A DNA stretch of 64,000 nucleotides from DATCYX01 sp963714425 (lineage in GTDB: Bacteria > Chloroflexota > Anaerolineae > Anaerolineales > UBA4823): the NCBI GenBank assembly GCA_963714425.1, contig CAVQOI010000003.1, positions 62,001 to 126,000 on the forward strand, given 5' to 3'. Shown piece by piece: positions 17,007 through 24,980 of the stretch. Position 1 is the first letter of the stretch; each line of letters opens with the position of its first letter. The notes below the pieces were generated by a model. The model did no database searches. It was not told the DNA's origin and saw only the letters and a program-made list of their open reading frames with translations. A program made the position numbers and the translations under genes.

Positions 17007-17933
17007 ATGACACGAGATATTAACGCAGCCATCGCCCGGGTGCCTTTCCTGGCTGGGGCAAAAGAAATCAAGTCCACACCCCTCTCAGGGGGAATTACCA
17101 ACCTGAACTACAAGATCGAGACCGATGGCAAGGCTTATGTACTGCGCATCACTGGTGCCGATACTGATAAGCTGGGCATCCGCCGTGATGTGGAATACCA
17201 CGCCAACACAGAAGCCGGCAAGCTGGGTGTTGCCCCGGAAGTGCTGTATTTCATTGAGCCTGAAGGGTACCTGCTCACCCGCTTCGTCAGCGGCAAACAC
17301 CTTCCCCCCGATGTCATCACTCTGCCAGTGAACCTCCAGCGCGTTGCGCGCAAACTACGTCTCTTTCACAACCGCGCTCCACAATTGAACGGCGAATTTA
17401 ATGTTTTCCGGCGCGTGGAGATGCTGACTGGCACATCAAAACTATATAACAGCCTGTTCCCATTTGATTTTGACTGGATGATGCACAAGATGAACCAGGT
17501 GGAGGAGGCTCTGCTTAAGGACCCCTATGTTCCCACCCCATGCCACAATGATCTGCTCAACCTCAATTGGCTGGATGAAGACGTGCCCGGTGAGCTTGGA
17601 GAAATCCGTTTGTTGGATTGGGAGTATGCTGGCATGGGGGATGTCGTCTACGATCTGGCGAACTTCAGCCTCCACCACCAATTGAGTGATGACCAGGTAC
17701 GCCTGCTCCTCAAGGAATACTTTGGCGAGGTGACGCCGAAGAGCTTTGCCCGCCTGAAACTTCTTTGGCCCGTGACGGGTATCCATGAAGCCATGTGGGG
17801 TACCACCCAGACAGGCATCTCAAAACTAGACGAAGATTTCCAGGGCTACGCCGACCTGTGGTTCGGACGCGTGCGCGAGCAACTCTCGGATCTGCGCTGG
17901 GATGATTGGCTGGAGGAGATATTGGCGAGATAA
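17007..17933 (+). CDS. Choline/ethanolamine kinase-like phosphotransferase 2 (APH fold)
   Basis: Kinase of 308 residues, paralogous to the one at 4323-5228. Here the catalytic loop is canonical: PCHNDLLNLNWL with His180, Asp182 and Asn187, followed by the metal motif LLDWEYAG (202-209, Asp204). The Gly loop LSGGITNLNYKIE is at 26-38. It resembles choline kinase/LicA and also the bacterial hydroxylysine and homoserine kinase branches. It follows the GntR gene by 24 bases and precedes the aldolase, aminotransferase and HAD genes, so it probably makes the phosphate ester that those enzymes use or remove. The substrate is unproven. Confidence 0.87.
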   Translation: MTRDINAAIARVPFLAGAKEIKSTPLSGGITNLNYKIETDGKAYVLRITGADTDKLGIRRDVEYHANTEAGKLGVAPEVLYFIEPEGYLLTRFVSGKHLPPDVITLPVNLQRVARKLRLFHNRAPQLNGEFNVFRRVEMLTGTSKLYNSLFPFDFDWMMHKMNQVEEALLKDPYVPTPCHNDLLNLNWLDEDVPGELGEIRLLDWEYAGMGDVVYDLANFSLHHQLSDDQVRLLLKEYFGEVTPKSFARLKLLWPVTGIHEAMWGTTQTGISKLDEDFQGYADLWFGRVREQLSDLRWDDWLEEILAR

Positions 17934-18049
17934 AACCATCTGCACATTTGCAGAATACAATCATCTGGATCTGTTTTACTCCAGAAAGACAAGAGGATTT
18001 CCAAATAAATCGAAAGATAAGATCACCAAGAAACTTCAGGAGGTAGAAA

Positions 18050-18925
18050 GTGTCAATCGTGAACGCAAAAGAAATCATGGTGGAAGCCGCCAAAGGGAAG
18101 TATGCCGTGGGAGCTTTCAACATCACCGATCTGATCCAGCTGGAAGGCGTGGTCGATGCGGCGATCGAGAAGAACTCTCCCCTGATCATACAGACCTCGG
18201 TGAAGCCTTCCAAATTCCTGGGTACCGATGTGCTCGTAGCGATCTACCGCACCATCGCATCGTCTGCCCCTATACCGATCTGCCTGCACCTGGATCACTG
18301 TACGGAGGTCGACTATTGTAAGAAATGCGCTGATGCCGGGTACACAAACATTATGATCGACGCCTCCAAGCAGACCTTCGAGGAAAACATCCGCCAGACC
18401 AAAGAAGTGGTGGATCACGCCCACGCTGTGGGAGACATCTCGGTCGAAGGCGAGCTGGGCACTGTGGGCGGCGTGGAAGACCAGATCAAGGTTGCCGAGG
18501 ACGAAGCCGCCCTTGCCAACCCGGTCCAGGCGGTCGAGTTTGTCGAGCGTACCGGCGTGGATATCTTCGCACCCGCCATCGGCACAGCGCACGGCGTCTA
18601 CAAGACCAAGAATCCCAAGGTCGACTTCGAGCGTTTGGGCAAGATCAATAAACTGCTCAACGGGGACGGCGTAAAGACCCCGCTGGTGGTGCACGGTGGC
18701 ACCGGGCTGCCCGAGGATTACATCCAAAAGTTGATCGCAATGGGAGGCGCCAAATTCAACGTCTCCACCGAGCTCAAGCGCACCCTGATTGATGCCAAAT
18801 ACGAGTACATTGCAGCTCATCGTGAAGAGTATGACCCCGGAAAGGTCGATGTGGCTGCGCGCGATGCCATCCGCAAAGCAGTCGGGCATTGGATCGACAT
18901 GCTCGGCAGTGCCGGAAAGGCTTAA
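18050..18925 (+). CDS. Class II (zinc) ketose-bisphosphate aldolase family protein
   Basis: Zinc aldolase of 291 residues of the FbaA/GatY/KbaY group. Key residues are in place: HLDHC (80-84; catalytic Asp82, zinc His83), Glu134 in VEGELGTVGG, GTAHG with His181, HGGTG with His215, and the phosphate-binding NVSTEL (237-242). The GTG start at 18050 follows AGGAGG at good spacing. Reaction expected: reversible cleavage of a ketose (bis)phosphate to dihydroxyacetone phosphate and an aldehyde. Its position between a kinase and an aminotransferase suggests a specialised substrate and not housekeeping glycolysis, but a general fructose-bisphosphate aldolase cannot be excluded. Confidence 0.9.
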   Translation: MSIVNAKEIMVEAAKGKYAVGAFNITDLIQLEGVVDAAIEKNSPLIIQTSVKPSKFLGTDVLVAIYRTIASSAPIPICLHLDHCTEVDYCKKCADAGYTNIMIDASKQTFEENIRQTKEVVDHAHAVGDISVEGELGTVGGVEDQIKVAEDEAALANPVQAVEFVERTGVDIFAPAIGTAHGVYKTKNPKVDFERLGKINKLLNGDGVKTPLVVHGGTGLPEDYIQKLIAMGGAKFNVSTELKRTLIDAKYEYIAAHREEYDPGKVDVAARDAIRKAVGHWIDMLGSAGKA

Positions 18926-18943
18926 ATCAGTGAAGAGTGATCG

Positions 18944-18969
18944 GTGAGGAGTGAATAGTTACTCCTCAC
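18944..18969 (+). repeat. Small hairpin between aldolase and aminotransferase
   Basis: Perfect 9-bp inverted repeat GTGAGGAGT / ACTCCTCAC with an 8-base loop, flanked by further near copies (GTGAAGAGTGA, CTCACTCCTCAC). It looks like a degenerate short-repeat element and may form an mRNA stem before the next ribosome site. Confidence 0.45.
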
Positions 18970-19004
18970 GCCTCACTCCTCACACATATTTAAATGGAGA
19001 AACC

Positions 19005-20105
19005 ATGAAATCTATTGATGAATACTACGTCCCCTGGGTGAAAGGTATCCCCATGTATATTTCGGGGCACATCGAGCTCGCCTGGCGCCATCCCGAGCTG
19101 CACCGGATGATGTCCAACGAGAACCCGAACCCGCCCTCCAAGAAGGTGCTGGAAGCCATTGAAAAATATGGCGCCATGGGTCACCGCTACCCGGATCAAG
19201 GTCTGGTGGTACGCGGGGTGATCGCCGAGATCAACGGGCTGGATGGCCCCGAGAATGTGCTGCTGGGCAACGGCTCCAGCGAGGTGTTTGACAACATCTT
19301 CCGCGTATTTCTGGCTCCCGGCGAAGAAGTCCTCCAACACACACCTTGCTTTGGCATTTACAAGCTGCGCTGCAATATCCTGGGAGGCAAGTTGGTGTCT
19401 GTGCCAATGGTGTACAAAGACAGCCAGCTGCTTTACGATCCCGACGCGATGCTCAAAGCCATAACCGATAAGACCAAAGTGATCGTTATCGCCAACCCGA
19501 ACAACCCCACCGGTAACTTCATGGAGGCAGGAGCCTTCGTGCGCATTGCCGAGACGGGCATCCCCTTTGTGGTCGACGAGGCTTATGTCGAGTACGCTGG
19601 TCTGGGTATGTCTCAGGTGGGCCTCACTAAGAAGTATAAGAACGTGATCATTACCCGCACCCTGTCCAAGGCTTACGGTCTCGCAGGTTTGCGCTTTGGC
19701 TACGCCATGGGCGATAAGGATGTAATCGGACAAATCTCTGCCGCCCTGCTGCCGTGGAATGTGGGCACCATCCCCATGTGGGCTGCACTGGCAGCGCTGG
19801 AAGACACCGAAGCCCTGGAGTATCGCGTGAAGTTCAACAACAGCGAAGTGGATTACATCCAGGAAGCGCTCAGCGACATCCCAGGGTTGGTCATCTTCCG
19901 CTCGAAGGCGAACTATATCCTCTTCGATGCCGGCGGCACTGGCAAGAAGGGTAAGGATATGGTGACATATGCTGAATCCAAGGGATTGATCTTCCGCCCA
20001 GATAGCGATAAATATGGCAGCAGCGGTTGGTTCCGCATCACTGTCGGCACCAAAGAAGAGAACCGCATGGCTGTCGATCTCATCCGCGAATTTCTGACCA
20101 AATAA
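19005..20105 (+). CDS. PLP aminotransferase, histidinol-phosphate type
   Basis: Fold-type I aminotransferase of 366 residues. Visible landmarks: SNENPNPPS near the N-terminus, NGSSEVFDNI (cofactor phosphate loop), ANPNNPTGN, VDEAYVEY with the pyridine Asp, and TLSKAYGLAGLRFGY with the PLP lysine. The ATG at 19005 (MKSIDEYYVP) follows a GGAG; an upstream in-frame start would run through the hairpin. It resembles HisC and threonine-phosphate decarboxylase-like proteins, which bind phosphorylated amino substrates. There are no other histidine-biosynthesis genes here, so it more likely acts in the local pathway with the kinase and HAD phosphatase. The real amino donor or substrate is unknown. Confidence 0.88.
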   Translation: MKSIDEYYVPWVKGIPMYISGHIELAWRHPELHRMMSNENPNPPSKKVLEAIEKYGAMGHRYPDQGLVVRGVIAEINGLDGPENVLLGNGSSEVFDNIFRVFLAPGEEVLQHTPCFGIYKLRCNILGGKLVSVPMVYKDSQLLYDPDAMLKAITDKTKVIVIANPNNPTGNFMEAGAFVRIAETGIPFVVDEAYVEYAGLGMSQVGLTKKYKNVIITRTLSKAYGLAGLRFGYAMGDKDVIGQISAALLPWNVGTIPMWAALAALEDTEALEYRVKFNNSEVDYIQEALSDIPGLVIFRSKANYILFDAGGTGKKGKDMVTYAESKGLIFRPDSDKYGSSGWFRITVGTKEENRMAVDLIREFLTK

Positions 20106-20138
20106 ACTCCTTAGGGTTTGCGGAGCTGGAGGCATAAC

Positions 20139-20900
20139 ATGACAAAAATTAAAGCAGTATTTTTCGACCAGGACGGCGTCATCATCGATACAGAGCGAGA
20201 TGGTCATCGTGTATCGTTCAATATGATGTTCAAGGAGTTCGGATTCTCGGATGAATGGAGCGTGGAATATTACCACGAATTGTTACAGGTCGCAGGCGGC
20301 AAAGAACGCATGAAGCATCACAGCCTTACTAAGGGTTTCCACCCACCTGTACCTCCTGAAGAGATCGACGAACTTGTAAAAGTATGGCATAAGCGCAAGA
20401 CGGCGATCTTCGTCGAATTGATCGAGTTGGGGCAGCTCCCCCTGCGACCGGGCATTCACCGATTCATGAAAGAGGCGAGTGCGGCTGGTCTGCTGGTTGG
20501 CGTGTGCACCACCTCAAACGAGCAGGCTGCTCGTGCCATTACCGGCAAGATCCTGTCGGATATTAAATTCGAGCTTGTGCTGGCAGGGGATGTGGTCGGC
20601 AAGAAGAAGCCTGACCCGGAGATCTACAACCTGGCGCTCACCAAGACTGGTCTCAAGCCGGAAGAATGCTTCGTGGTTGAAGACTCGAAGAATGGTGTGC
20701 TGGCATCTAAGGCAGCCGGTCTGCCCACGGTTGTCACCACCAACTACTATACAGAGAAGGAAGACGTCAGCGGTGGCGATATCATCGTTACCAGCCTGGG
20801 CGATCCAGGGGTCGAAAAGGGCACGCTCACGAAGGGGAATCTGCCTGACTACGATGGTGTGTTGCACGTCGCGCAGGTGGTGAAATACTTCGAAAAGTGA
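20139..20900 (+). CDS. HAD-superfamily phosphatase (CbbY/phosphoglycolate phosphatase-like)
   Basis: HAD hydrolase of 253 residues, subfamily IA. Motif I is FFDQDGVIIDTE (catalytic Asp near residue 9 and Asp11), motif II is VCTTSNEQ, motif III is the Lys in KKKPDPEIY, and motif IV is VEDSKNG. The ATG at 20139 was chosen because MTKIKAVFFDQDG places the motif at the usual distance. It is the last gene of the plus-strand catabolic run, 33 bases after the aminotransferase, and is followed by a hairpin. It probably dephosphorylates an intermediate or end product; the substrate cannot be assigned. Confidence 0.9.
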   Translation: MTKIKAVFFDQDGVIIDTERDGHRVSFNMMFKEFGFSDEWSVEYYHELLQVAGGKERMKHHSLTKGFHPPVPPEEIDELVKVWHKRKTAIFVELIELGQLPLRPGIHRFMKEASAAGLLVGVCTTSNEQAARAITGKILSDIKFELVLAGDVVGKKKPDPEIYNLALTKTGLKPEECFVVEDSKNGVLASKAAGLPTVVTTNYYTEKEDVSGGDIIVTSLGDPGVEKGTLTKGNLPDYDGVLHVAQVVKYFEK

Positions 20901-20931
20901 GATTACGTTCCCTAATTCAATCGAGCAAATC

Positions 20932-20963
20932 GAACAGGGTCTCTCACCATGGGGGCCCTGTTC
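20932..20963 (+). terminator. Hairpin after the HAD gene
   Basis: 8-bp stem GAACAGGG / CCCTGTTC with a 16-base loop, 31 bases after the stop. It probably marks the end of the catabolic transcript, although no U-run follows. Confidence 0.5.
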
Positions 20964-21026
20964 TGGTACTCCGAAACCATTAGGGTAGAATTACGTAAAT
21001 CATAGTGCAATGCTCCTCTGGAGTGA

Positions 21027-21057
21027 GACCCTGAGGGCAGCTCATTCCCTCAGGGTC
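21027..21057 (+). terminator. Second hairpin between the HAD and membrane-protein genes
   Basis: Perfect 11-bp stem GACCCTGAGGG / CCCTCAGGGTC with a 9-base loop, ending in CTTG. It shares the GACCCT/AGGGTC theme with the hairpins at 5247, 7857 and 16127. Confidence 0.5.
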
Positions 21058-21098
21058 TTGAGGAAAAACTAACCCATATTCAGAAAGGATTGTATTTA

Positions 21099-21467
21099 AT
21101 GAACCGTTTCATTCTCCGCTGGGCGATCAATGCTGTAGCCCTGTACGTTGCCGTGGCGGTGGTGCCAGGCATCCAGTCGCAAAGCGAAAACTGGTTATCT
21201 TTCATTTGGATGGCATTGATCTTTGGAGTGGTCAACGCATTTTTGGGTCCAGTTCTTAAGCTGCTGACCTGCCCGCTGATCCTGCTCACCCTTGGATTTT
21301 TCAGCCTGGTGATCAATACCTTCCTGTTCTACCTGGCCGGCGCCATCGGTCGCTCATTCGGAGTTGGCTTCACAGTATCGGGTTTCTGGGCTGCTCTGTT
21401 TGGGTCGATCATTGTCAGCCTGGTATCGATCGTATTGAGCCTGGTTTTCAGGGATGAGAAAAAATAG
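21099..21467 (+). CDS. Four-helix membrane protein, mycobacterial phage-holin superfamily IV type
   Basis: Small membrane protein of 122 residues with four hydrophobic helices: residues 5-23, 33-55, 58-82 and 93-118. The first loop carries VVPGIQ and the middle NAFLGPVLKLLTCPLILLTLG, both typical of the family called phage holin family (DUF360-like), found widely on bacterial chromosomes. There is no phage context, so a holin role is unlikely. The ATG at 21099 follows AGAAAGGA. It is monocistronic between two hairpins and the small RNA. The function is unknown. Confidence 0.82.
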   Translation: MNRFILRWAINAVALYVAVAVVPGIQSQSENWLSFIWMALIFGVVNAFLGPVLKLLTCPLILLTLGFFSLVINTFLFYLAGAIGRSFGVGFTVSGFWAALFGSIIVSLVSIVLSLVFRDEKK

Positions 21468-21491
21468 CTGGTTCAACTGACAGGAATTCAT

Positions 21492-21560
21492 ACCATGATC
21501 ATGGTCTAACCATCCTTTAAGCATTAAGTTGTTGACTTTCAACTGGACTCCGCTTATACT
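21492..21560 (+). promoter_or_regulatory. Promoter with upstream palindrome for a small RNA
   Basis: TTGACT (21532-21537) and TATACT (21555-21560) are 17 bases apart, a near-consensus promoter. A perfect 14-bp palindrome ACCATGATCATGGT (21492-21505) lies 26 bases upstream and could be an activator site. Confidence 0.65.
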
Positions 21561-21566
21561 GTTTGC

Positions 21567-21653
21567 ATATGGAGAAATTGGTATGAGGGATGGTTCCTCA
21601 GTTGATTACATCTGGGATGAAAAGCACGCCACATAACGCGCGTGCTTTTTTTA
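21567..21653 (+). ncRNA. Candidate small RNA or attenuated leader upstream of the SWIM gene
   Basis: From the predicted start near 21567 to the terminator end at 21653 is about 87 bases. It holds a 7-bp hairpin (TGAGGGA / TTCCTCA, loop TGG, 21584-21600) and ends in an intrinsic terminator: AAAGCACGC / GCGTGCTTT with a 10-base loop and seven Ts (21621-21652). No ORF of use lies inside. It may be a free small RNA, or a leader controlling the SWIM gene that begins 31 bases after the terminator. I recognise no known RNA family. Confidence 0.55.
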
Positions 21654-21683
21654 TTTTCACTCAATCGAAAGGAGACTGTGCGA

Positions 21684-21929
21684 ATGGACTACGGGATGAT
21701 CGGTAAAATCGATAAAGCCAAGCGCTATGCTCAACAGCGAGACCGGATTCATATTGAATCGCTTACGGTGACCTTTGAGGGCGAGAACAACCCGCATTCG
21801 GTGCGGTTGGAGAATGGCATCTGGCAATGCGATTGCGATTTCTTCCAGACGCGCGGGCGTTGTAGCCATACCATGGCACTTGAGATGATACTCGAAGGCA
21901 TGCTCCCTGAGACGGTATTTAACGATTAG
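21684..21929 (+). CDS. Short SWIM zinc-finger protein
   Basis: Protein of 81 residues ending in a SWIM-type zinc finger: CDCDFFQTRGRCSH, with the spacing Cys-x-Cys-x8-Cys-x-His. SWIM fingers bind DNA or protein and are usually part of larger proteins, so a stand-alone version this short is noteworthy. The ATG at 21684 lies after AAAGGAG. The gene follows the terminator of the candidate small RNA by 31 bases and is itself followed by a strong terminator, so its expression may depend on read-through. The role is unknown. Confidence 0.78.
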   Translation: MDYGMIGKIDKAKRYAQQRDRIHIESLTVTFEGENNPHSVRLENGIWQCDCDFFQTRGRCSHTMALEMILEGMLPETVFND

Positions 21930-21962
21930 CCAGCGCCGCAAAAAGCGAGTTTCAATGAAAAA

Positions 21963-21990
21963 AACAAGCCCCGCAAGGGGCTTGTTGATT
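21963..21990 (+). terminator. Intrinsic terminator after the SWIM gene
   Basis: Perfect 10-bp stem AACAAGCCCC / GGGGCTTGTT with a GCAA tetraloop, followed by GATTTTG. The A-run upstream makes it possibly bidirectional for the convergent gene ending at 22106. Confidence 0.8.
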
Positions 21991-22105
21991 TTGTCAACAG
22001 GGCATATGGCTGAGGGTCAAAAGCCTGATCGACCGTTTAGAGCCTGTTCCTGTGTTCTATTTTTCCTTACCTTAAAAACTTGATACGCACTGGGCGATAG
22101 GGCGA

Positions 22106-23698
22106 TCAGGGAAGCGGGACGCGAGCATACCGTACAATGACCAGTTCGCCGAGTTCCAATACGACCTCAAAACCAGCCTGTTGCAAGCCCTCGGAGTCCG
22201 AGAGGCCCTGCATCCCCCGCGTATTTAGGAGTCCGTACCAGTGTGGAGAGGGGGTGAATTTCTCTACCGCCTGTTGAACGCAGGGTAGGTCGGAGCAATC
22301 CCCGAGATCATCCTCGAGTTGGCTGATCTGGGGCAACTTGTCTGGTTCCCATTCCGCGCCTTGAGCGACGTTCAAAACGGTGCGCTGCATGAGATGGGGT
22401 GCCCATTCTTCGGCTTCTTTATCGAGCATGACAATGAAACGGCTGTCCTCCGGCGTGGACATCTTGATCCATTGGGCGGCTTCAACCGTATTTACCCAGT
22501 ATTCCCGGTTATATCCCTCGATTACATCCTCGAATATGATTGCCCGTACGTTAATCAGCGCATAGGCAAAGAACAGGACTGCCAGAACGGCATAGAGTAT
22601 GCCCCGTTCCAAGCCTGATATATTCTTCAGTGCGGAAGACGTGAAAGGAATCCAGAACTCCACCATACCAATTCCCACCGCAAAGCTGGCAGGTATGGAT
22701 GCCATCCACCACCCCTCTCTGGGGACGGCAAACATAAGAAAATACCAGAGCGGCAACCACCACTGGCGCTTGAAAACAGCCCAGATCATCCCACTGAAGA
22801 CAAGGAAGTTCCAAATAAATGGATAAGGCGCCCCCGAAGCGTTGAAGTTGAAAATGGGTGTGAGCCACCTTGGGAATGGGAGATTACTCGCTGGCGACGA
22901 GCTCTCAGCCTGCAGAACGTCCCAGACTACGCCGGTACCGTGATTTTGGACGAGCGAAAATAGGTACGGGCTGGCAACCAGTAGCCCGATGACGCCCGTA
23001 CCGGTTAACCGGCCGAATGCAGCAATGCGATGCCCTTTGGATCTGTAGACATGGATGCCTGAAAAGGTGACGAACAAAAGGACTGCCGCATACGCGCTGG
23101 CAGGGGAAGCCAGGACGCACAATCCGAGAGCCAATCCGGTGAATATGTGGTTGGTTGCTGTATCACGAAAATATACATTCGCCAGTGTTGTGCAGAGGAA
23201 GATCGCCGCCAGGCTGCCAAAGGCTTCTGCTAATCCGGCGCTCTCCAGTTGCTCGTAATAAGCCGAAGGCAGGGTTGCAAAAGCAAGCAAAGCGAACCCC
23301 CCGATCAGCGGTTGGAGTTTTAAGGCGCGGATGAGCAGGGTAAAAGAGAATAGCGCCACAATCGCCGTCAATGGCGGTAGCAAGTTGGCAATCGTGAATT
23401 CAGCGGATGGGAAGATTTGCAGGAGGATTGCCTGGATGTAAAAAGGCAATGGGGGATAGGCGAATGGGATGCCTCTCTCAGTATAATAAGGAATTCTCGC
23501 TGGGAGAAGGTAGTTATGAGCGGCGATTTGTTGGGCGAACTCGACATACAAGCCGCCCATACGGAAGGGCAGGCGAAAATCAACGTATCTCAGGGAAAGC
23601 AGCCGGATGACTGATCCAATAAGCAGGATTACAACCGTTACGAATGTCCCGCTCCGCTGTCCGAATCGCCATTCACGCATGGATAATAAAGGAGACAC
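22106..23698 (-). CDS. GT-C-like polytopic membrane protein
   Basis: Membrane protein of 530 residues with about 10-12 helices and a soluble C-terminal stretch of about 130 residues. The layout (Arg-rich start, helix at 20-37, first large outside loop with FRMGGLYVEFAQQIAAHN and YAYPPLPFY-like phrase) resembles GT-C glycosyltransferases of the PMT/ArnT group. A donor would be a lipid-linked sugar. A GTG at 23698 is the longest start; the ATG at 23680 is the alternative, and neither has a clear ribosome site. The gap to the adaptor gene upstream is 12 bases, so it is probably the last gene of the exporter operon. The exact activity is unknown. Confidence 0.7.
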   Translation of the reverse strand: MSPLLSMREWRFGQRSGTFVTVVILLIGSVIRLLSLRYVDFRLPFRMGGLYVEFAQQIAAHNYLLPARIPYYTERGIPFAYPPLPFYIQAILLQIFPSAEFTIANLLPPLTAIVALFSFTLLIRALKLQPLIGGFALLAFATLPSAYYEQLESAGLAEAFGSLAAIFLCTTLANVYFRDTATNHIFTGLALGLCVLASPASAYAAVLLFVTFSGIHVYRSKGHRIAAFGRLTGTGVIGLLVASPYLFSLVQNHGTGVVWDVLQAESSSPASNLPFPRWLTPIFNFNASGAPYPFIWNFLVFSGMIWAVFKRQWWLPLWYFLMFAVPREGWWMASIPASFAVGIGMVEFWIPFTSSALKNISGLERGILYAVLAVLFFAYALINVRAIIFEDVIEGYNREYWVNTVEAAQWIKMSTPEDSRFIVMLDKEAEEWAPHLMQRTVLNVAQGAEWEPDKLPQISQLEDDLGDCSDLPCVQQAVEKFTPSPHWYGLLNTRGMQGLSDSEGLQQAGFEVVLELGELVIVRYARVPLP

Positions 23699-23710
23699 AA
23701 TCCTTTCGGT

Positions 23711-24952
23711 TTATTCTTCGAATTCGACGGAAACGGTCATTCCCCATTTCAAGCGGGGGTCCGGCTGGCTCAACAGGATGGACACGGTATAGGTCACATC
23801 GCCACGCTTCTCCTCTGATAGATCTTTAATCGCATCCACTACGCCCCTCAGCGCCAGCTCGGGCAAGGCGTCTGGGACGACGGTTACAGCCTGGCCCAGG
23901 TGCACGCTGGGGACATCCAGCTCGGTCAGGTCGTCCGTCTCCACCTCCCATCCAGACAGGTCGGCAAGCACCAGCACTGGCTGGTTGGCATCTACCCATT
24001 CCCCTTCTGAGATAGATAGCTCGGCGATCGTCCCATTAAAGGGCGCGATGATCTCGCTGTTTGTCAACGCCATTTGGGCTGCCTCTAAGGCGATCTGAGC
24101 AGTTTTGCGGCGCGCTTCTGCAGAGAGCGTTTTATCAGGATCAGGCCCCTTCTCCAGCTGTGCGATGTCCCTCTGGATCTCAGCGATGCGGGCCTCCACG
24201 AGCTGCAGGTCTGCGGTTGCCTGGGCTAGTTCAATCTTGTCGGGATGGTTCTTCAAGTCGTTGTAGCGCTCGAGTGCATCATCGTAGCGGATCTGGGCGG
24301 TATCCAGGTCAATCTCCAGGCCGAGGATCAGGTCATCGAATTGTCTTTTATTGTAGAAATTCCAGTAGGGGCTCTTCTTATTCTTATAGCGTTTCTGGAA
24401 ATACTCTAGCCTGTCGCTGGCATTTTCAATTCGCTTTTCAGACGCAATGACAGTCGCATATGCTTGCTCAATCACAGCCAGGGGCACCGGCTCGCTCAAG
24501 TTCTGGTACTCATCAACTGCTTCTGAACGCTCCTTGTTTGCCAAAGCCAACGCCTGGCGCGCCTGGGCGAGCTCAAGGCCGGCGTTTTTCTCCAGCTCGT
24601 CGAGCTCGCGTTGTGCATTGATGAGCTCCAGCTCGGAAGCCGCGATATCAGCCTGGAACTGCTCTGGATCACCCAGGCGCAGGAGTAACGTGCCAGCCTC
24701 CACCTGATCCCCTTGCTGGACGGGCAGCTCGCTCACCTGCCCGCTGGCAAGCGTCGCCAGGCTTACATATTTTTGCGGAACAATCCGGCCTTCAGCATTC
24801 AGGGTGGCAGCCGCCTCCTGCAAGGGCATCCCAGGCGTGGGCGTGGCGGATTGGCCCAGTGAAAATGCATCGCAAGCTGCCAGAAGCATTACCAGGGGGA
24901 GCAGCAGCCTCAGACTTTTAATATGAAGGGTCTTCCTACTGGGCACAATCAT
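23711..24952 (-). CDS. HlyD/MacA-type adaptor lipoprotein 2
   Basis: Membrane-fusion (periplasmic adaptor) family lipoprotein of 413 residues. The leader ends in a lipobox LLAAC with Cys27. A split biotinyl-lipoyl domain (SGQVSELPVQQGDQVEAGTLLLRL, then ITAPFNGT-like IIAPFNGTIAELSISEGEWV) encloses a long coiled-coil hairpin of about residues 95-290, ending in a beta-barrel part (GQAVTVVPDALPELALRGVV). The coil is about 20 residues longer than in its neighbour. It lies 28 bases after the other adaptor gene. In a single-membrane cell it would be an outward-facing lipoprotein working with the MacB-like permease. The export cargo is unknown. Confidence 0.85.
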   Translation of the reverse strand: MIVPSRKTLHIKSLRLLLPLVMLLAACDAFSLGQSATPTPGMPLQEAAATLNAEGRIVPQKYVSLATLASGQVSELPVQQGDQVEAGTLLLRLGDPEQFQADIAASELELINAQRELDELEKNAGLELAQARQALALANKERSEAVDEYQNLSEPVPLAVIEQAYATVIASEKRIENASDRLEYFQKRYKNKKSPYWNFYNKRQFDDLILGLEIDLDTAQIRYDDALERYNDLKNHPDKIELAQATADLQLVEARIAEIQRDIAQLEKGPDPDKTLSAEARRKTAQIALEAAQMALTNSEIIAPFNGTIAELSISEGEWVDANQPVLVLADLSGWEVETDDLTELDVPSVHLGQAVTVVPDALPELALRGVVDAIKDLSEEKRGDVTYTVSILLSQPDPRLKWGMTVSVEFEE

Positions 24953-24980
24953 TGGTTTGTTCTTAGTAGGCTTGTAACTA

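Noticed and set aside
18990..20276. Minus-strand ORF of 428 codons opposite the aminotransferase
   Set aside because: The plus strand encodes a clear PLP enzyme with all motifs; the mirror has an odd His-rich composition.
21099..21467. Prophage holin
   Set aside because: The family is widespread on chromosomes, and there are no phage genes around.
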